From Thiotrichales bacterium (lineage in GTDB: Bacteria; Pseudomonadota; Gammaproteobacteria; JAABTG01): a DNA stretch of 35,458 nucleotides. The stretch covers positions 1 to 35,458 of the forward strand of contig JAABTG010000039.1 in the NCBI GenBank assembly GCA_011389995.1, in the 5' to 3' direction. Made by a program: the position numbers and the translations under genes. Below the pieces are notes generated by a model that worked only from the letters and a program-made list of their open reading frames with translations, did not search any database and was not told the DNA's origin. This document shows positions 8,190 to 16,038 of this stretch, piece by piece. Numbering within the stretch: position 1 is the stretch's first letter; every line of letters begins with the position of its first letter.

Positions 8190-8972
8190 TTACTCCTGAT
8201 GGCCGTGGGCCGCCGCCCCGCCGGCGCCTTTGTCCAACTCCAGCCAGGCGGGCAGGTGGCGCGGGGCATGACCGTTCTCGCCGTGGCCGAAGTCCATCTG
8301 CTCAAGCCCGGCCCGTATCACCGGACCGGGCAACGGTTCCCGGGGATTGATGCCGGGCCGGTGCTGGTAGTGACAGACGGTGCAGTTCAGCACCTGGCGT
8401 TCCCCCTGCCAGCTCCCCACCCGCTTGCCGTGGGCACCGTAGACCCAGTCGCGGGCCTGATCGACGTGACACTGGCTGCATACGAGGTAGGCATCGTCGA
8501 AGTCGAGCTTCTCGCCCTCCAGGGTCACCAGACCGCCGTTGCCCTCCAGGTGATGGCAGGTGAAGCACCAGAACTTGCCCTTGCCATGAAGCCCGTGATC
8601 GAGGAGGAAGTTGTCATGGGGGTCCTTCAAGGGGCGCGGGGTGAGATCGCTCTTGGCCCAGGCATGGCATTCCCCGCACGGGTACATCTCCTCATCCTTC
8701 TGACTGGGGATGACCTTGAAATGAGGGGCCTCGGCGAAGATCGCCAGGGCTTCGCGGGTTCGCGCATCGAAGTCGGGCGCCGCCGTCTCGCCCACCCGCG
8801 GCGCGTCGGGGTCGCGGGTGCGGGCCTTGCGGGTGGGCACCTGGGGCGCGGTCTCCTCGACCCCGCTCCAGTCCCACCCGCTCAGATCCAGGGCTTCTTC
8901 GGCGGCCAGCAGCCCGACCACCAGCATGGTCAGACCACACACCCCCCCTACCCGCAGCAACGGGCCTATCAT
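8190..8972 (-). CDS. Periplasmic tetrahaem cytochrome c
   Basis: The 260-aa protein has an N-terminal hydrophobic segment (about 5-23, ending LLAAEE) that is a signal peptide or anchor, then a charged linker. Four CxxCH haem sites follow: C99-H103, C136-H140, C165-H169 and C197-H201. Extra His residues (for example in DPHDNFLLDHGLHG and GAHGKR) could serve as distal ligands. It is preceded by a strong GGGAGGGG ribosome-binding site and lies 25 bp after the pentahaem gene and 5 bp before the ferredoxin gene. It resembles small tetrahaem partners that accompany ferredoxin/NrfD pairs. No enzyme signature is visible, so electron transfer is the safest call. It likely links the ferredoxin arm to the pentahaem protein or to soluble acceptors. 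Confidence 0.85.
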   Translation of the reverse strand: MIGPLLRVGGVCGLTMLVVGLLAAEEALDLSGWDWSGVEETAPQVPTRKARTRDPDAPRVGETAAPDFDARTREALAIFAEAPHFKVIPSQKDEEMYPCGECHAWAKSDLTPRPLKDPHDNFLLDHGLHGKGKFWCFTCHHLEGNGGLVTLEGEKLDFDDAYLVCSQCHVDQARDWVYGAHGKRVGSWQGERQVLNCTVCHYQHRPGINPREPLPGPVIRAGLEQMDFGHGENGHAPRHLPAWLELDKGAGGAAAHGHQE

Positions 8973-8997
8973 CCTGCCCCCTCCCTTGGCTGCGACG

Positions 8998-10296
8998 TTA
9001 GAGCCTGATCTCGGCGGAGGCCGCCAGCTTGGGCATCAGCAGCTCATCGGGGATCTTGCCCTTCACCTTTGCCTTGATGGGCGGCAGCAGGAGGTCGTAG
9101 AGGGCCTCTACCCGAATGATGGCCGTATCCGGCGTATCCGGGATCTCATACTCCAGGGTGCGGCTCTCGTTGGGCTTGAGGCGGGTGTTGGCCAGCACCT
9201 TGGTGGCCTTGGGGGGCGGCACGGGCTTGCCGGAATCGTCACCCAGGACGTACCAGAAGGCGGCCTTGGGATCGTCCTTGATGGGATGGACCTTGTAGTT
9301 CTTCCACAGTTCGTTGCCTTCCTTGTCGTAGCTCGCCACCTTGAGATAGAAGTTGCGGAACGGAGCCCCCGTGGGGAAGTCATGGGGCAGACGGTTGCGC
9401 ACCGTAATAGTGACGGCCAGGTCGCCGTTCCTCTTCTTGGTGTCCACGTCCATGGTGATACCGCGGGCCACCATCTTCTGGTCGTGGCCGCCGCCCATGG
9501 TGTGATCGGCGATGGTCACGAACTCGCCCTCCACCGCCTTGCCATCCTCCAGCTTGGGCACCGTCACCACGGGCATATGGCAGGCCTGGCAGGCCACGAA
9601 GTTATCGTCGGTGCGGTACTCGTCACCGGTGCGGCACAGCGGGGCACCGTGGAAGTTGGAGCGCTTCTCGTGGCAGCCCATGCAGGCGTCGTTGCTCTTG
9701 AACAGTTCCGCCTTGTTACCCTGGATGGGCACGGGGTGATGCACCGGCGTCGGCCAGGCCGCCCCCTCCGGGGTGCGCTCGAGGGTATAGCTGATGCCGC
9801 TGGGACCGTAAAGGCTGGTGCTGTCCACCTCGTAGGCATCGATACCGTAAAGGGGCTTGCCATCGGGCTTGTCGGTGCCCTTGAAGTCGCTGAAGGAATG
9901 ACAGGTGACGCAACTGACGCCTTCGCCATAGGCATCCTTGGCGTCGAGCTTGGTCTTGCCCTCGACGGCGGCGACGGGGGCGTGGCACTTCAGGCACACG
10001 GGGTATTTGCCCTTCTTGTCGCGCAGCCCCTCCTCCGTGGGGTCGCCCATGACGTTCTTGTAGAAGGCGCCATGAATGGGGTCCTTGAGGGCCGAGCTGT
10101 TGGCGTGCATGGAGCCCACCCACTGCCGGTGGATCTCCTCGTGACACTTCTTGCACTTGTCGGCGCCGACGTTGTGGACGGAGTCCTTAGTCGCATCGAA
10201 CTCGATCTCCTCTGCCGCCGAGACGGCGGCCGCCGCGACGAGTGACAGGGACATACATGCAAAAAAGACGCGGATCAGGGGTATCCATGGATTCAT
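8998..10296 (-). CDS. Secreted pentahaem cytochrome c with C-terminal beta domain
   Basis: The 432-aa protein begins with a clear signal peptide (cleavage near SA-AEE, about 28). It carries five CxxCH sites: C48-H52, C101-H105, C129-H133, C205-H209 and C236-H240. The haem part recalls the cytochrome c554-like multihaem fold. Residues about 280-432 lack Cys and look like an all-beta domain (VTITVRNRLPHDFPTG onward). It is not a normal NrfA nitrite reductase, because no CxxCK active-site haem is present. It is the first gene of the operon, with GGAGGAG 7 nt before the ATG and a TATAAT element upstream at 10412-10417. It could be an electron carrier or a reductase/oxidase of an unknown small substrate; the sequence does not decide. 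Confidence 0.87.
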   Translation of the reverse strand: MNPWIPLIRVFFACMSLSLVAAAAVSAAEEIEFDATKDSVHNVGADKCKKCHEEIHRQWVGSMHANSSALKDPIHGAFYKNVMGDPTEEGLRDKKGKYPVCLKCHAPVAAVEGKTKLDAKDAYGEGVSCVTCHSFSDFKGTDKPDGKPLYGIDAYEVDSTSLYGPSGISYTLERTPEGAAWPTPVHHPVPIQGNKAELFKSNDACMGCHEKRSNFHGAPLCRTGDEYRTDDNFVACQACHMPVVTVPKLEDGKAVEGEFVTIADHTMGGGHDQKMVARGITMDVDTKKRNGDLAVTITVRNRLPHDFPTGAPFRNFYLKVASYDKEGNELWKNYKVHPIKDDPKAAFWYVLGDDSGKPVPPPKATKVLANTRLKPNESRTLEYEIPDTPDTAIIRVEALYDLLLPPIKAKVKGKIPDELLMPKLAASAEIRL

Positions 10297-10315
10297 CGAG
10301 AAGCTCCTCCGACTT

Positions 10316-10341
10316 TCTTATTGTGCGGTCTTATTGTGCGG
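10316..10341. repeat. Tandem 13-bp direct repeat in the cytochrome operon leader
   Basis: TCTTATTGTGCGG occurs twice head-to-tail (10316-10328 and 10329-10341), about 20-45 nt upstream of the pentahaem cytochrome ATG on the minus strand. This is within the predicted 5' untranslated leader. It may be a regulator site or a simple duplication. Confidence 0.7.
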
Positions 10342-10411
10342 TGCCAGGAACAGACACCCTCCCCGGCTGCCGCCCTTAATTTCCCCGGTTCGGACAGCCG
10401 TACGGGAAACG

Positions 10412-10440
10412 ATTATAGATGGAGTTCTCGAAAAAAAAAC
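10412..10440 (-). promoter_or_regulatory. Candidate sigma-70 promoter of the multihaem operon
   Basis: On the minus strand a perfect TATAAT lies at 10417-10412. Seventeen bases upstream is a weak -35 (GTTTTT, 10440-10435). The AT-rich surroundings contrast with the GC-rich genome. Transcription would start near 10405, giving a leader of about 110 nt. A poor -35 suggests activation by a regulator. Confidence 0.5.
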
Positions 10441-10442
10441 TT

Positions 10443-10499
10443 TAGTTATTAACTATTTAGTGATTTTTACCTAGGTTATGTATGGTTTTTAACCTGGGT
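10443..10499. promoter_or_regulatory. Two inverted repeats upstream of the operon promoter (candidate operators)
   Basis: TAGTTA-T-TAACTA (10443-10455) is a perfect 13-bp palindrome directly upstream of the predicted -35. Next to it, ACCTAGGTTA (10469-10478) and TAACCTGGGT (10490-10499) form a 9/10 matched inverted repeat with an 11-bp spacer. Placement upstream of a promoter with a poor -35 fits activator binding. The spacing does not match FNR/CRP consensus, so I cannot name the regulator. There is no T-run that would make the second repeat an intrinsic terminator for the gene at 10516. Confidence 0.45.
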
Positions 10500-10515
10500 C
10501 AATCTGGCATCCCCC

Positions 10516-11532
10516 TCATGCCCTTACGTTCGTCCGCGGATGGTTCCCCGTCCGCCACTGGGCCACCATGAGCCCATAGCCCAGCCATAGCACCAGCAGC
10601 GGGATCACGAAGACCTCCAGGGTGAACACGGCGATCTGGACCACCACCTGCTCGGGCAGTTCCTCGGCCATGCGCTGGAAGTGATCCAACCGCTGACTCA
10701 TGTCCAGCTTGGCAAGGTAATGGCCGGCCGCCGCCTCCACTTCCGTACGCCGCTCCTCGAAGAACCGCGGCACTTTCTCGCCGAAGAAGCGCTTGGTCTC
10801 CTGCCACGTCGTGGCCTCGCCGGCAGCACCCTCTGCTGGTACATCGGCGGCGGGTGCAGGGTCCGGAGCGGCCGGGGGGGTGGCCTCGGCCAGCTCCTTC
10901 ACCTCGTGGGTGGCGGCGGTGAGGGCCTCACTGGAGGTCTCATAGCTGTGGCTGACGAGGTCGAGGCCATGGAACAGATTGGCGGCCAGGGGCATCAGGG
11001 TGATGGTCAGGAAGGCCAGCACCACCACGGAGGTGGAGCGAAACAGGATGTCCCCGATGCGCGCCAGCCAGGGGATGCGCGGCCACAGCAGGGCGAGGGA
11101 GAGGACCATCAGGGCCGCCAGCACCAGCAGGGCCCCGGTCCCCAGCATCAAATCGCTCAGGAGCTTGACCATGAAGGCCGCGATGGAGGTGACCAGCATG
11201 ACCCAGGAGAAGCGCTCCACCAGGTCGTTCACCGGGTCCAGCACCTGCCCCGGCTTGACCCCGGCCCCCACGCCCACCCCGAAACGCACCTCGGACTCCT
11301 GCAGCACCGACACCGCGGCGTTGATGCCGCGGGCTATGCCGAAGGCCACCAGGGCACGTTTGAAGGTCTGGTCCGCGTAGGCCACCGCCGCCGGCTCGTC
11401 CCGGGCCATGCCCTGAAACAGCAGTGCCGCGATGGCCAGCAGCCCTATCATCAGGCGGCGCATACCCGGCACATCGGCATAACCGCCCTGTCGCGCCCCC
11501 GGCGCCGTGGATTTCTTCTCCTTCTCAATCAT
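10516..11532 (-). CDS. Predicted multi-pass inner-membrane protein, function unknown
   Basis: I do not recognise a named family. The 338-aa protein (starting MIEKEKKSTAPG) has a basic N-terminus and about five hydrophobic segments: a first near MIGLLAIAALLFQG, three in the middle around WVMLVTSIAAFMV, ALLVLAALMVLSLALLW and VVVLAFLTITLMPL, and one close to the C-terminus (VFTLEVFVIPLLVLWLGYGL). Between the fourth and fifth lies a soluble stretch with an Ala/Pro-rich linker (PPAAPDPAPAADVP) and an amphipathic helical region. A conserved-looking patch FKRALVAFGIARGINA precedes the middle TMs. The open frame can be extended to a GTG at 11568, which I judge less likely. It is transcribed toward the cytochrome operon but separated by its promoter region, so it is probably a separate unit. 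Confidence 0.65.
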   Translation of the reverse strand: MIEKEKKSTAPGARQGGYADVPGMRRLMIGLLAIAALLFQGMARDEPAAVAYADQTFKRALVAFGIARGINAAVSVLQESEVRFGVGVGAGVKPGQVLDPVNDLVERFSWVMLVTSIAAFMVKLLSDLMLGTGALLVLAALMVLSLALLWPRIPWLARIGDILFRSTSVVVLAFLTITLMPLAANLFHGLDLVSHSYETSSEALTAATHEVKELAEATPPAAPDPAPAADVPAEGAAGEATTWQETKRFFGEKVPRFFEERRTEVEAAAGHYLAKLDMSQRLDHFQRMAEELPEQVVVQIAVFTLEVFVIPLLVLWLGYGLMVAQWRTGNHPRTNVRA

Positions 11533-11620
11533 CCCTGAATTGTATGTTCCGGACCGCCCGCCCGCCACGCCCCGCCCGAAACCGCGCCAAGGGCGCCTCC
11601 ACCCACCGGAGGAATTCCCC

Positions 11621-11749
11621 CGTAGGAGCGGGCCTGCCCGCGAACATGGGCCCCGAACGGGCCGCCGTGGCCCGTTCGCACCCGAGGGTGCCCCTACAGG
11701 GAGTTCCTCCCCGGCCCCGTAGGAGCGGGCCTGCCCGCGAACATGGGCC
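11621..11749. repeat. REP-like palindrome block: two identical 32-bp units around two hairpins
   Basis: The 32-bp unit beginning CGTAGGAGCGGGCCTGCCCG occurs identically at 11621-11652 and 11718-11749, each with a GCGGGC/GCCCGC hairpin. Between them are a perfect 10-bp inverted repeat (11654-11663 with 11669-11678, 5-nt loop) and the short palindrome GCACCC-GA-GGGTGC (11678-11691). GTAGGAGCGGGC-type units are typical of intergenic REP sequences in Pseudomonas and relatives. No RAYT transposase gene is in the window. The block fills the gap between two minus-strand genes. Confidence 0.85.
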
Positions 11750-11769
11750 TTCGTCCATCATTCACCCAT

Positions 11770-12474
11770 TCACGGCGAAGGGGGTTCGCTGTCCGGACGT
11801 TTGCGGAAACGCAGGTAATACTGGGTAGCCATGAAATCCCTCTCCTCCTCCAGCACGAAGCCGGCGGACTCGATCTCCCGGATGAAGGCCTCCTTGCCGG
11901 CCCGCACATGGCCCAGCACCCAGGGGTTGCTGACCCCGGGGATACGCTTGAAGTCGATGACCACCACCTCGCCCCCGGGCTTGAGGGCCCGGTGCAGGGA
12001 CCGCATGGTGCTGATGGGGTACTCGAAGTGATGGTAGGTGTCGGAGATGAAGGCGAGGTCCACGGCGGCCTCCGGCAACAGCACGTCCCGCGGCGTGTTG
12101 ATGATGCCCGTGACATTGCCAAGGCCCTGCTCGCCGGCCCTGCGCACCACGTTGTCCACGAAGGTGGGGGTAATGTCCACGGCGTACACCCGGCCCTGCG
12201 GACCCACCTCGCGGGCGAACAGGCGGGTGAAGAGTCCCGTACCGGCGCCGATGTCCGCCACCGTGGTGCCGGGCTCGATGGCCAGGGCCTGCAGAATGTC
12301 GTGACGCCGGTCGTAGACCTCCCGGCCGTCCCGCTCGAAGACGTCAACCCAGCGCTCCCACTGGGGGTTGCGGTAATGGTCGTTGATGCCCGGGTTTATG
12401 TTTTGCTCGGCCGCCGCCCAGACCGAGGTCAGGGTGAGCAGCAGGATCAGCATACGAGGGGCGTGGTTGAACAT
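11770..12474 (-). CDS. Class I SAM-dependent methyltransferase with signal peptide
   Basis: The 234-aa protein has a cleavable-looking signal (hydrophobic 8-20, then VWAAAEQ) followed by a Rossmann methyltransferase domain. Motif I is VADIGAGTGLFT (about 71-82). The motif II region is VYAVDITPTFVDNV and a later motif is HRALKPGGEVVVIDF. The family transfers methyl from S-adenosylmethionine; the substrate is unknown. Similar proteins are annotated only as methyltransferase domain proteins. Export is puzzling because SAM is cytoplasmic. GAGG lies 5 nt before the ATG. It is separated from the next minus-strand gene by a REP block and is divergent from the HtrA-like gene. The fold is sure; location and substrate are not. 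Confidence 0.8.
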   Translation of the reverse strand: MFNHAPRMLILLLTLTSVWAAAEQNINPGINDHYRNPQWERWVDVFERDGREVYDRRHDILQALAIEPGTTVADIGAGTGLFTRLFAREVGPQGRVYAVDITPTFVDNVVRRAGEQGLGNVTGIINTPRDVLLPEAAVDLAFISDTYHHFEYPISTMRSLHRALKPGGEVVVIDFKRIPGVSNPWVLGHVRAGKEAFIREIESAGFVLEEERDFMATQYYLRFRKRPDSEPPSP

Positions 12475-12880
12475 GGTGGCCTCGGAAATGGTGGCTCAAA
12501 AGCCCAACGGTAAATGATACCCCGGCGTGGCGGGCACCGCGGCCACTCCCTGCGCCTCTGGGGCGAACCCAGTGAGCCGCCAGCCAGATGCGGGCGCGAC
12601 TGAAAACGAGGGACCTTTTCCCCGCCCTCAAAGACAGCATCGGGACCGCGGGGGTTCCCCACACCGGGGCGGACCTCATTCCGGTGAACGGCGAGCCCTG
12701 AAGGGTGGGTTCGGGGCTGCCAGGGGCAGCGCTGATCGGTTCCTGCACGGTTCTTGCATTTAATCCAGCCAGTGCTTGCAACGGTCTCGGGAACTGCCAT
12801 GGGACCCTCCCCGGGCCGTCCCCTTCGGCACGTGAGACCCCCAAGCTGTCACCAGGCACCCATCCTGTGGGAGAAAATGT
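12475..12880. other. 406-bp divergent intergenic region without a convincing gene
   Basis: Only short shadow ORFs are present. An 11-bp near-perfect tandem repeat occurs at 12737-12747 and 12748-12758 (CGGTTCCTGCA / CGGTTCTTGCA). No promoter with both good hexamers was found for either flanking gene, and no sigma-E-type element upstream of the HtrA-like gene was convincing. Confidence 0.5.
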
Positions 12881-13999
12881 ATGAGCCGAGAGAAGGATAC
12901 CAAGATCAGACAGGACCGCCTGGTGGCCGGCGTGCTGGTGGGGATACTGGCGGTGTTGGCCGCCTGGGTGTCCCTGGACTACCTCCGGGTGTTCGTCTAC
13001 CAACAGGAGGAGCCCCGTACGGTGACGCCCCGCGCCGAGCTCACCGCCCTCGAACAGACTTCCGTCGAGTTGTTCGAGAAGGCGTCTTCATCGGTGGTCT
13101 TCGTTACCACCCTGGAGCGTGTGCCTAACTTCTCCGGACCGGATGCCGCCCGTGTCGGCATGGGATCCGGCTTCGTGTGGGACAAGGCCGGGCACATCGT
13201 CACCAACGACCACGTGGTCAAGGAAGTGGACCGCATCGCCGTACGCTTCGGCTCGGAGCAACGTCATACCGGTGTGGTGGTGGGGCGGGCCCCGGACTAT
13301 GACCTCGCGGTGATCCGGGTTCAGGGACGGGAGCGCGATTACGCTCCCATCCCCGTGGGCACCATGGACGGTCTGCAGGTAGGTCAGTTGGTATTCGCCA
13401 TCGGCAACCCCTTCGGCCTCTCCCGCACCCTCACCCACGGCATGGTCAGCGCCCTGGAGCGCCGCATTCCCACCGCCGGCGGGCGCGAGATCCGCGGCGT
13501 CATCCAGACCGATGCCGCCATCAACCCGGGCAATTCCGGCGGGCCGCTGCTCGACTCGGCGGGCCGACTCATCGGCGTCAACACCGCCATCGCCTCCCAG
13601 ACCGGGGCCTTCGCGGGTGTCGGCTTCGCCGTGCCGGTGGACGTAGTCAACCGTGTGGTATCAGAACTCATCGCCCACGGCGAAGTCCCCCGCCCGGGCA
13701 TCGGCATCGCGGCCCTGGACGAGGCGTTGGCCGCCCGCATCGGCGCCGGTGGCGTAGTGGTCGCCGAGGTCATGCCCGACTCGCCGGCGGCGGCAGCCGG
13801 TCTCCGGGGCATCGATCGCGAAAACCGCTCCCTGGGCGACGTCATTACCCACGCCGAAGGCCAGGAGGTGGCGTCGGTGGCCGATCTCGCCGCCGTGCTC
13901 GAGGAGGTGGGGATCGGCAACCGTGCCACCCTGAAGGTGCGCCGCGACGGCGAGAGCCGCGAGGTAGAGGTGAAGGTGACGGACATATCCGGGGAGTGA
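12881..13999 (+). CDS. HtrA/DegS-like membrane-anchored serine protease with one PDZ domain
   Basis: The 372-aa protein has a single N-terminal TM anchor (about 15-36) and then a trypsin-like domain facing the periplasm. The triad is visible: His111 in TNDHV, Asp141 in DYDLAV, and Ser219 in GNSGGP. The substrate-pocket region INPGNSGGPL is intact. One PDZ domain follows (about 268-365). The single anchor and single PDZ match the DegS-type layout rather than the soluble two-PDZ DegP. Such proteases sense or degrade misfolded envelope proteins. DegS itself cleaves the anti-sigma factor RseA, but no rse genes are here, so that role is not claimed. GGGAGA lies 7 nt before the ATG. It is convergent with the PQQ-dehydrogenase-like gene. 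Confidence 0.9.
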   Translation: MSREKDTKIRQDRLVAGVLVGILAVLAAWVSLDYLRVFVYQQEEPRTVTPRAELTALEQTSVELFEKASSSVVFVTTLERVPNFSGPDAARVGMGSGFVWDKAGHIVTNDHVVKEVDRIAVRFGSEQRHTGVVVGRAPDYDLAVIRVQGRERDYAPIPVGTMDGLQVGQLVFAIGNPFGLSRTLTHGMVSALERRIPTAGGREIRGVIQTDAAINPGNSGGPLLDSAGRLIGVNTAIASQTGAFAGVGFAVPVDVVNRVVSELIAHGEVPRPGIGIAALDEALAARIGAGGVVVAEVMPDSPAAAAGLRGIDRENRSLGDVITHAEGQEVASVADLAAVLEEVGIGNRATLKVRRDGESREVEVKVTDISGE

Positions 14000-14066
14000 G
14001 TGCGGCCTCCGGGTGGTGGCTTTCGACCACTTGCCTGGGGCATTTGCCCATCGCCATCCCTGGCGT

Positions 14067-14083
14067 CGTTCCCACGGGGAACG
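14067..14083. terminator. Candidate hairpin between convergent genes
   Basis: CGTTCCC-ACG-GGGAACG is a perfect 7-bp stem with a 3-nt loop in the 97-bp gap between the convergent protease and dehydrogenase genes. A smaller GGGCA/TGCCC hairpin lies at 14038-14049. Neither has a T-tract. Confidence 0.35.
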
Positions 14084-14096
14084 GCCTGCGGCCTGC

Positions 14097-15263
14097 TCAG
14101 CCCCCGTAGCTGATGCGGTAGATACGCCCGGCCTTGTCGTCCGACACCAGCAGCGAGCCGTCCGTGAGTACCAGCAGGTCTACGGGGCGGCCGGAGGCCA
14201 GGTTGTCCTTCAGCCAGCCCTCGGCGAACACCTCGTAGGAGGCGGGCTCACCGTCCTTAATGGCCACGAACATCACCCGATAACCCACCGGCACCTTGCG
14301 GTTCCACGAGCCGTGCTCGGCGATGAAGATGCCGCCCCGAAAGCGCTCGGGGAATTGGTTGCCGGTGTAAAAGCGCATGCCCAGGGCCGCCACATGGGCG
14401 CCCAGGGCGAGTTGCGGCGGCGTGAACCCGGTGCAGTCACGACCTTGGTTGAATTCCGGATCGGGGATGGCCGCGCCGTGGCAGTAGGGGAAGCCGAAGT
14501 GCCGCCCCGGGTCCTGGGCGCGGTTCAGTTCATCCGGCGGCGCATCGGGCCCCATCCAGTCGCGGCCGTTGTCGGTGAACCACAGGGCGCCCGTCTCCGG
14601 GTGCCAGTCGAAGCCGACGGTGTTGCGCACCCCGCGGGCGAAGACCTCGTGGCTGCCCTTCGCCACGTCCAGGCGGGTGATGACGGCATAACGCTCCGGG
14701 TCCGGCTCGCACACGTTGCAGGGCGCGCCCACCGGTACGTAGAGCATCCCGTCGGGGCCGAAGGCGATGAACTTCCAGCCGTGGTGGGCGTCCTCGGGGT
14801 ATCCCGCCGTCACCACCTGCGGTGCCGGCGGGCTGTCAAGAGAGCTTTCCATATCACGGAAGCGCAGCACCCGGCTCACCTCGGCCACGTAGAGATCGCC
14901 GTCCTTCACCGCCACCCCGTTGGGCATGCGCAGGCCCTCGGCCAGGGTGATCACGCCCTCGGCACGATGGTCGCCATCGGCATCGGTCAGCGCATAGACC
15001 CGCCCCTCGCCACGGCTCCCCACGAACACCGTGCCGCCGGGCCCGAGGGCGAGGGAGCGGGCCCCGGGGACGTCGGCCGCGTAGACCTCGATGTCGAAGC
15101 CGGGCGGCACCGACAGGCCCTCCACCCCTGCCCGGGCAGGATGGGGGATGAAGGGCGTGAGGTAGCCGCGAAAGAGCCAGAGGGTGACGGCGAGGGCAAT
15201 GATCAGCAGCAGCGCTGTGACCTTCAGCGCCCGGCCGAGGGTACCTGTTCCGCTCCTTGCCAT
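14097..15263 (-). CDS. Membrane-anchored PQQ-dependent sugar dehydrogenase-like protein
   Basis: The 388-aa protein starts MARSGTGTLGR with a TM anchor at about 13-32, then a six-bladed propeller of the soluble-glucose/sorbosone dehydrogenase type. Family features include the blade repeats PPGFDIEVYAADVPGARSL and LRMPNGVAVKDGDLYVAEV, the HHGWKFIAFGPDGMLYVPVG region, RNTVGFDWHP, a Cys pair in CNVC, and IAEHGSWNR near the end. Enzymes of this family oxidise aldoses or related alcohols with PQQ in the periplasm. The real substrate is unknown, and no PQQ biosynthesis genes are in the window. The open frame extends upstream to 15560, but that part is a translated REP-like repeat. The chosen ATG has GAGG 5 nt upstream. 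Confidence 0.82.
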   Translation of the reverse strand: MARSGTGTLGRALKVTALLLIIALAVTLWLFRGYLTPFIPHPARAGVEGLSVPPGFDIEVYAADVPGARSLALGPGGTVFVGSRGEGRVYALTDADGDHRAEGVITLAEGLRMPNGVAVKDGDLYVAEVSRVLRFRDMESSLDSPPAPQVVTAGYPEDAHHGWKFIAFGPDGMLYVPVGAPCNVCEPDPERYAVITRLDVAKGSHEVFARGVRNTVGFDWHPETGALWFTDNGRDWMGPDAPPDELNRAQDPGRHFGFPYCHGAAIPDPEFNQGRDCTGFTPPQLALGAHVAALGMRFYTGNQFPERFRGGIFIAEHGSWNRKVPVGYRVMFVAIKDGEPASYEVFAEGWLKDNLASGRPVDLLVLTDGSLLVSDDKAGRIYRISYGG

Positions 15264-15385
15264 GGATGCCTCGGTGGTGTGGGCTTCCCGCGAGGATAGC
15301 AGGGTAAGCCGCGCCCGGGGCAGCGGTGTCCCATATGGAGGCCGATGCGGACTCTCTCTCCATGGTTGCGCGAGAGGGCGGGGTG

Positions 15386-15470
15386 GTTTCCCCCTCCCGG
15401 CCTCCCCCACGGGTGGGGGAGGAGAGGACCTCCCTCCCCCTTGGGGCGGGTCGGGGTGGGGAGTCTTCTC
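15386..15470. repeat. GC-rich REP-like palindrome
   Basis: Polypyrimidine/polypurine palindromic DNA lies between two minus-strand genes. Its core is a perfect 10-bp inverted repeat, CCTCCCCCAC (15401-15410) and GTGGGGGAGG (15413-15422), followed by a second C-run/G-run half. Its left arm, TTTCCCCCTCCCGGCCT, is close to the arm of the 75-bp units inside copA (18277-18501), suggesting the same repeat family in intergenic and coding contexts. The rest of 15264-15537 shows nothing else. Confidence 0.65.
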
Positions 15471-15537
15471 CGTGCTGCGGCAGCAATTCCCGTCGTTTTT
15501 CTCCTCTCCATCTCCCCGGGAAGAAGGTTGAGGGCCC

Positions 15538-16038
15538 TTACAGGGGCACCACCCTGCCATCCACCACCCGCACCCGCTGGCCGATGTGGACCCCGGGGTC
15601 GTTGTCCTGGACGATATTCAGGAACCGGCCGTCATCGGTCTCCACGGTGATGCGGAAATCCACGTTGTTGCCATAGCGCTTCTGCAGCTCGTGGCCGGCA
15701 TAGGCGCCACCGGCGGCCCCGGCCACGGCGGCCGCGGTCTGGCCGCTGCCACTGCCCACCTGGCTGCCCAGCAGGCCGCCGGCGATGGTGCCCAGCACGG
15801 CGCCGGCGCCGATGCCCCGGGTACTCTCCTCCAGCACCGTGATCTCCTGCACCGTGCCGATGGCCTGGTAATCACCGGCGGCCTGGTAGTCGCCGGTGGC
15901 CTGGTAGTCGGACGCTTCGTAGGTTGTGGTGGCCGGTTCGTAGCCGGTGCGGCTGTCGTAACGCCCGGCCTGGGTACATGCCCCGAGCAGGCCGATGATG
16001 GCCACGGCGGCGATGATGGCGGGTAGTCGTTGGCTCAT
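15538..16038 (-). CDS. Glycine-zipper (SlyB/Pcp-type) outer-membrane lipoprotein
   Basis: The 166-aa protein has a lipoprotein signal ending LLGAC (Cys 21), so it is predicted to be lipid-modified. A spacer contains three similar repeats, DYQATG/DYQAAG/DYQAIG (about 44-61). A glycine-zipper 2TM segment follows (about 76-117: GAGAVLGTIAGGLLGSQVG and TAAAVAGAAGGAYAG), then the C-terminal HELQKRYGNNVDFRITVET domain that is usual in the SlyB/17-kDa antigen family. These proteins stabilise the outer membrane and are often under envelope-stress or PhoP-type control. AGGAG lies 10 nt before the ATG. It stands alone between repeat-bearing intergenic regions. Confidence 0.85.
   Translation of the reverse strand: MSQRLPAIIAAVAIIGLLGACTQAGRYDSRTGYEPATTTYEASDYQATGDYQAAGDYQAIGTVQEITVLEESTRGIGAGAVLGTIAGGLLGSQVGSGSGQTAAAVAGAAGGAYAGHELQKRYGNNVDFRITVETDDGRFLNIVQDNDPGVHIGQRVRVVDGRVVPL

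Noticed and set aside
8998..10296. NrfA nitrite reductase
   Set aside because: Five haems are present but all are CxxCH; the catalytic CxxCK haem of typical NrfA is absent.
15264..15560. N-terminal extension of the sugar dehydrogenase frame
   Set aside because: It is a translation of the REP-like palindrome; the internal ATG with GAGG and a TM anchor is better.
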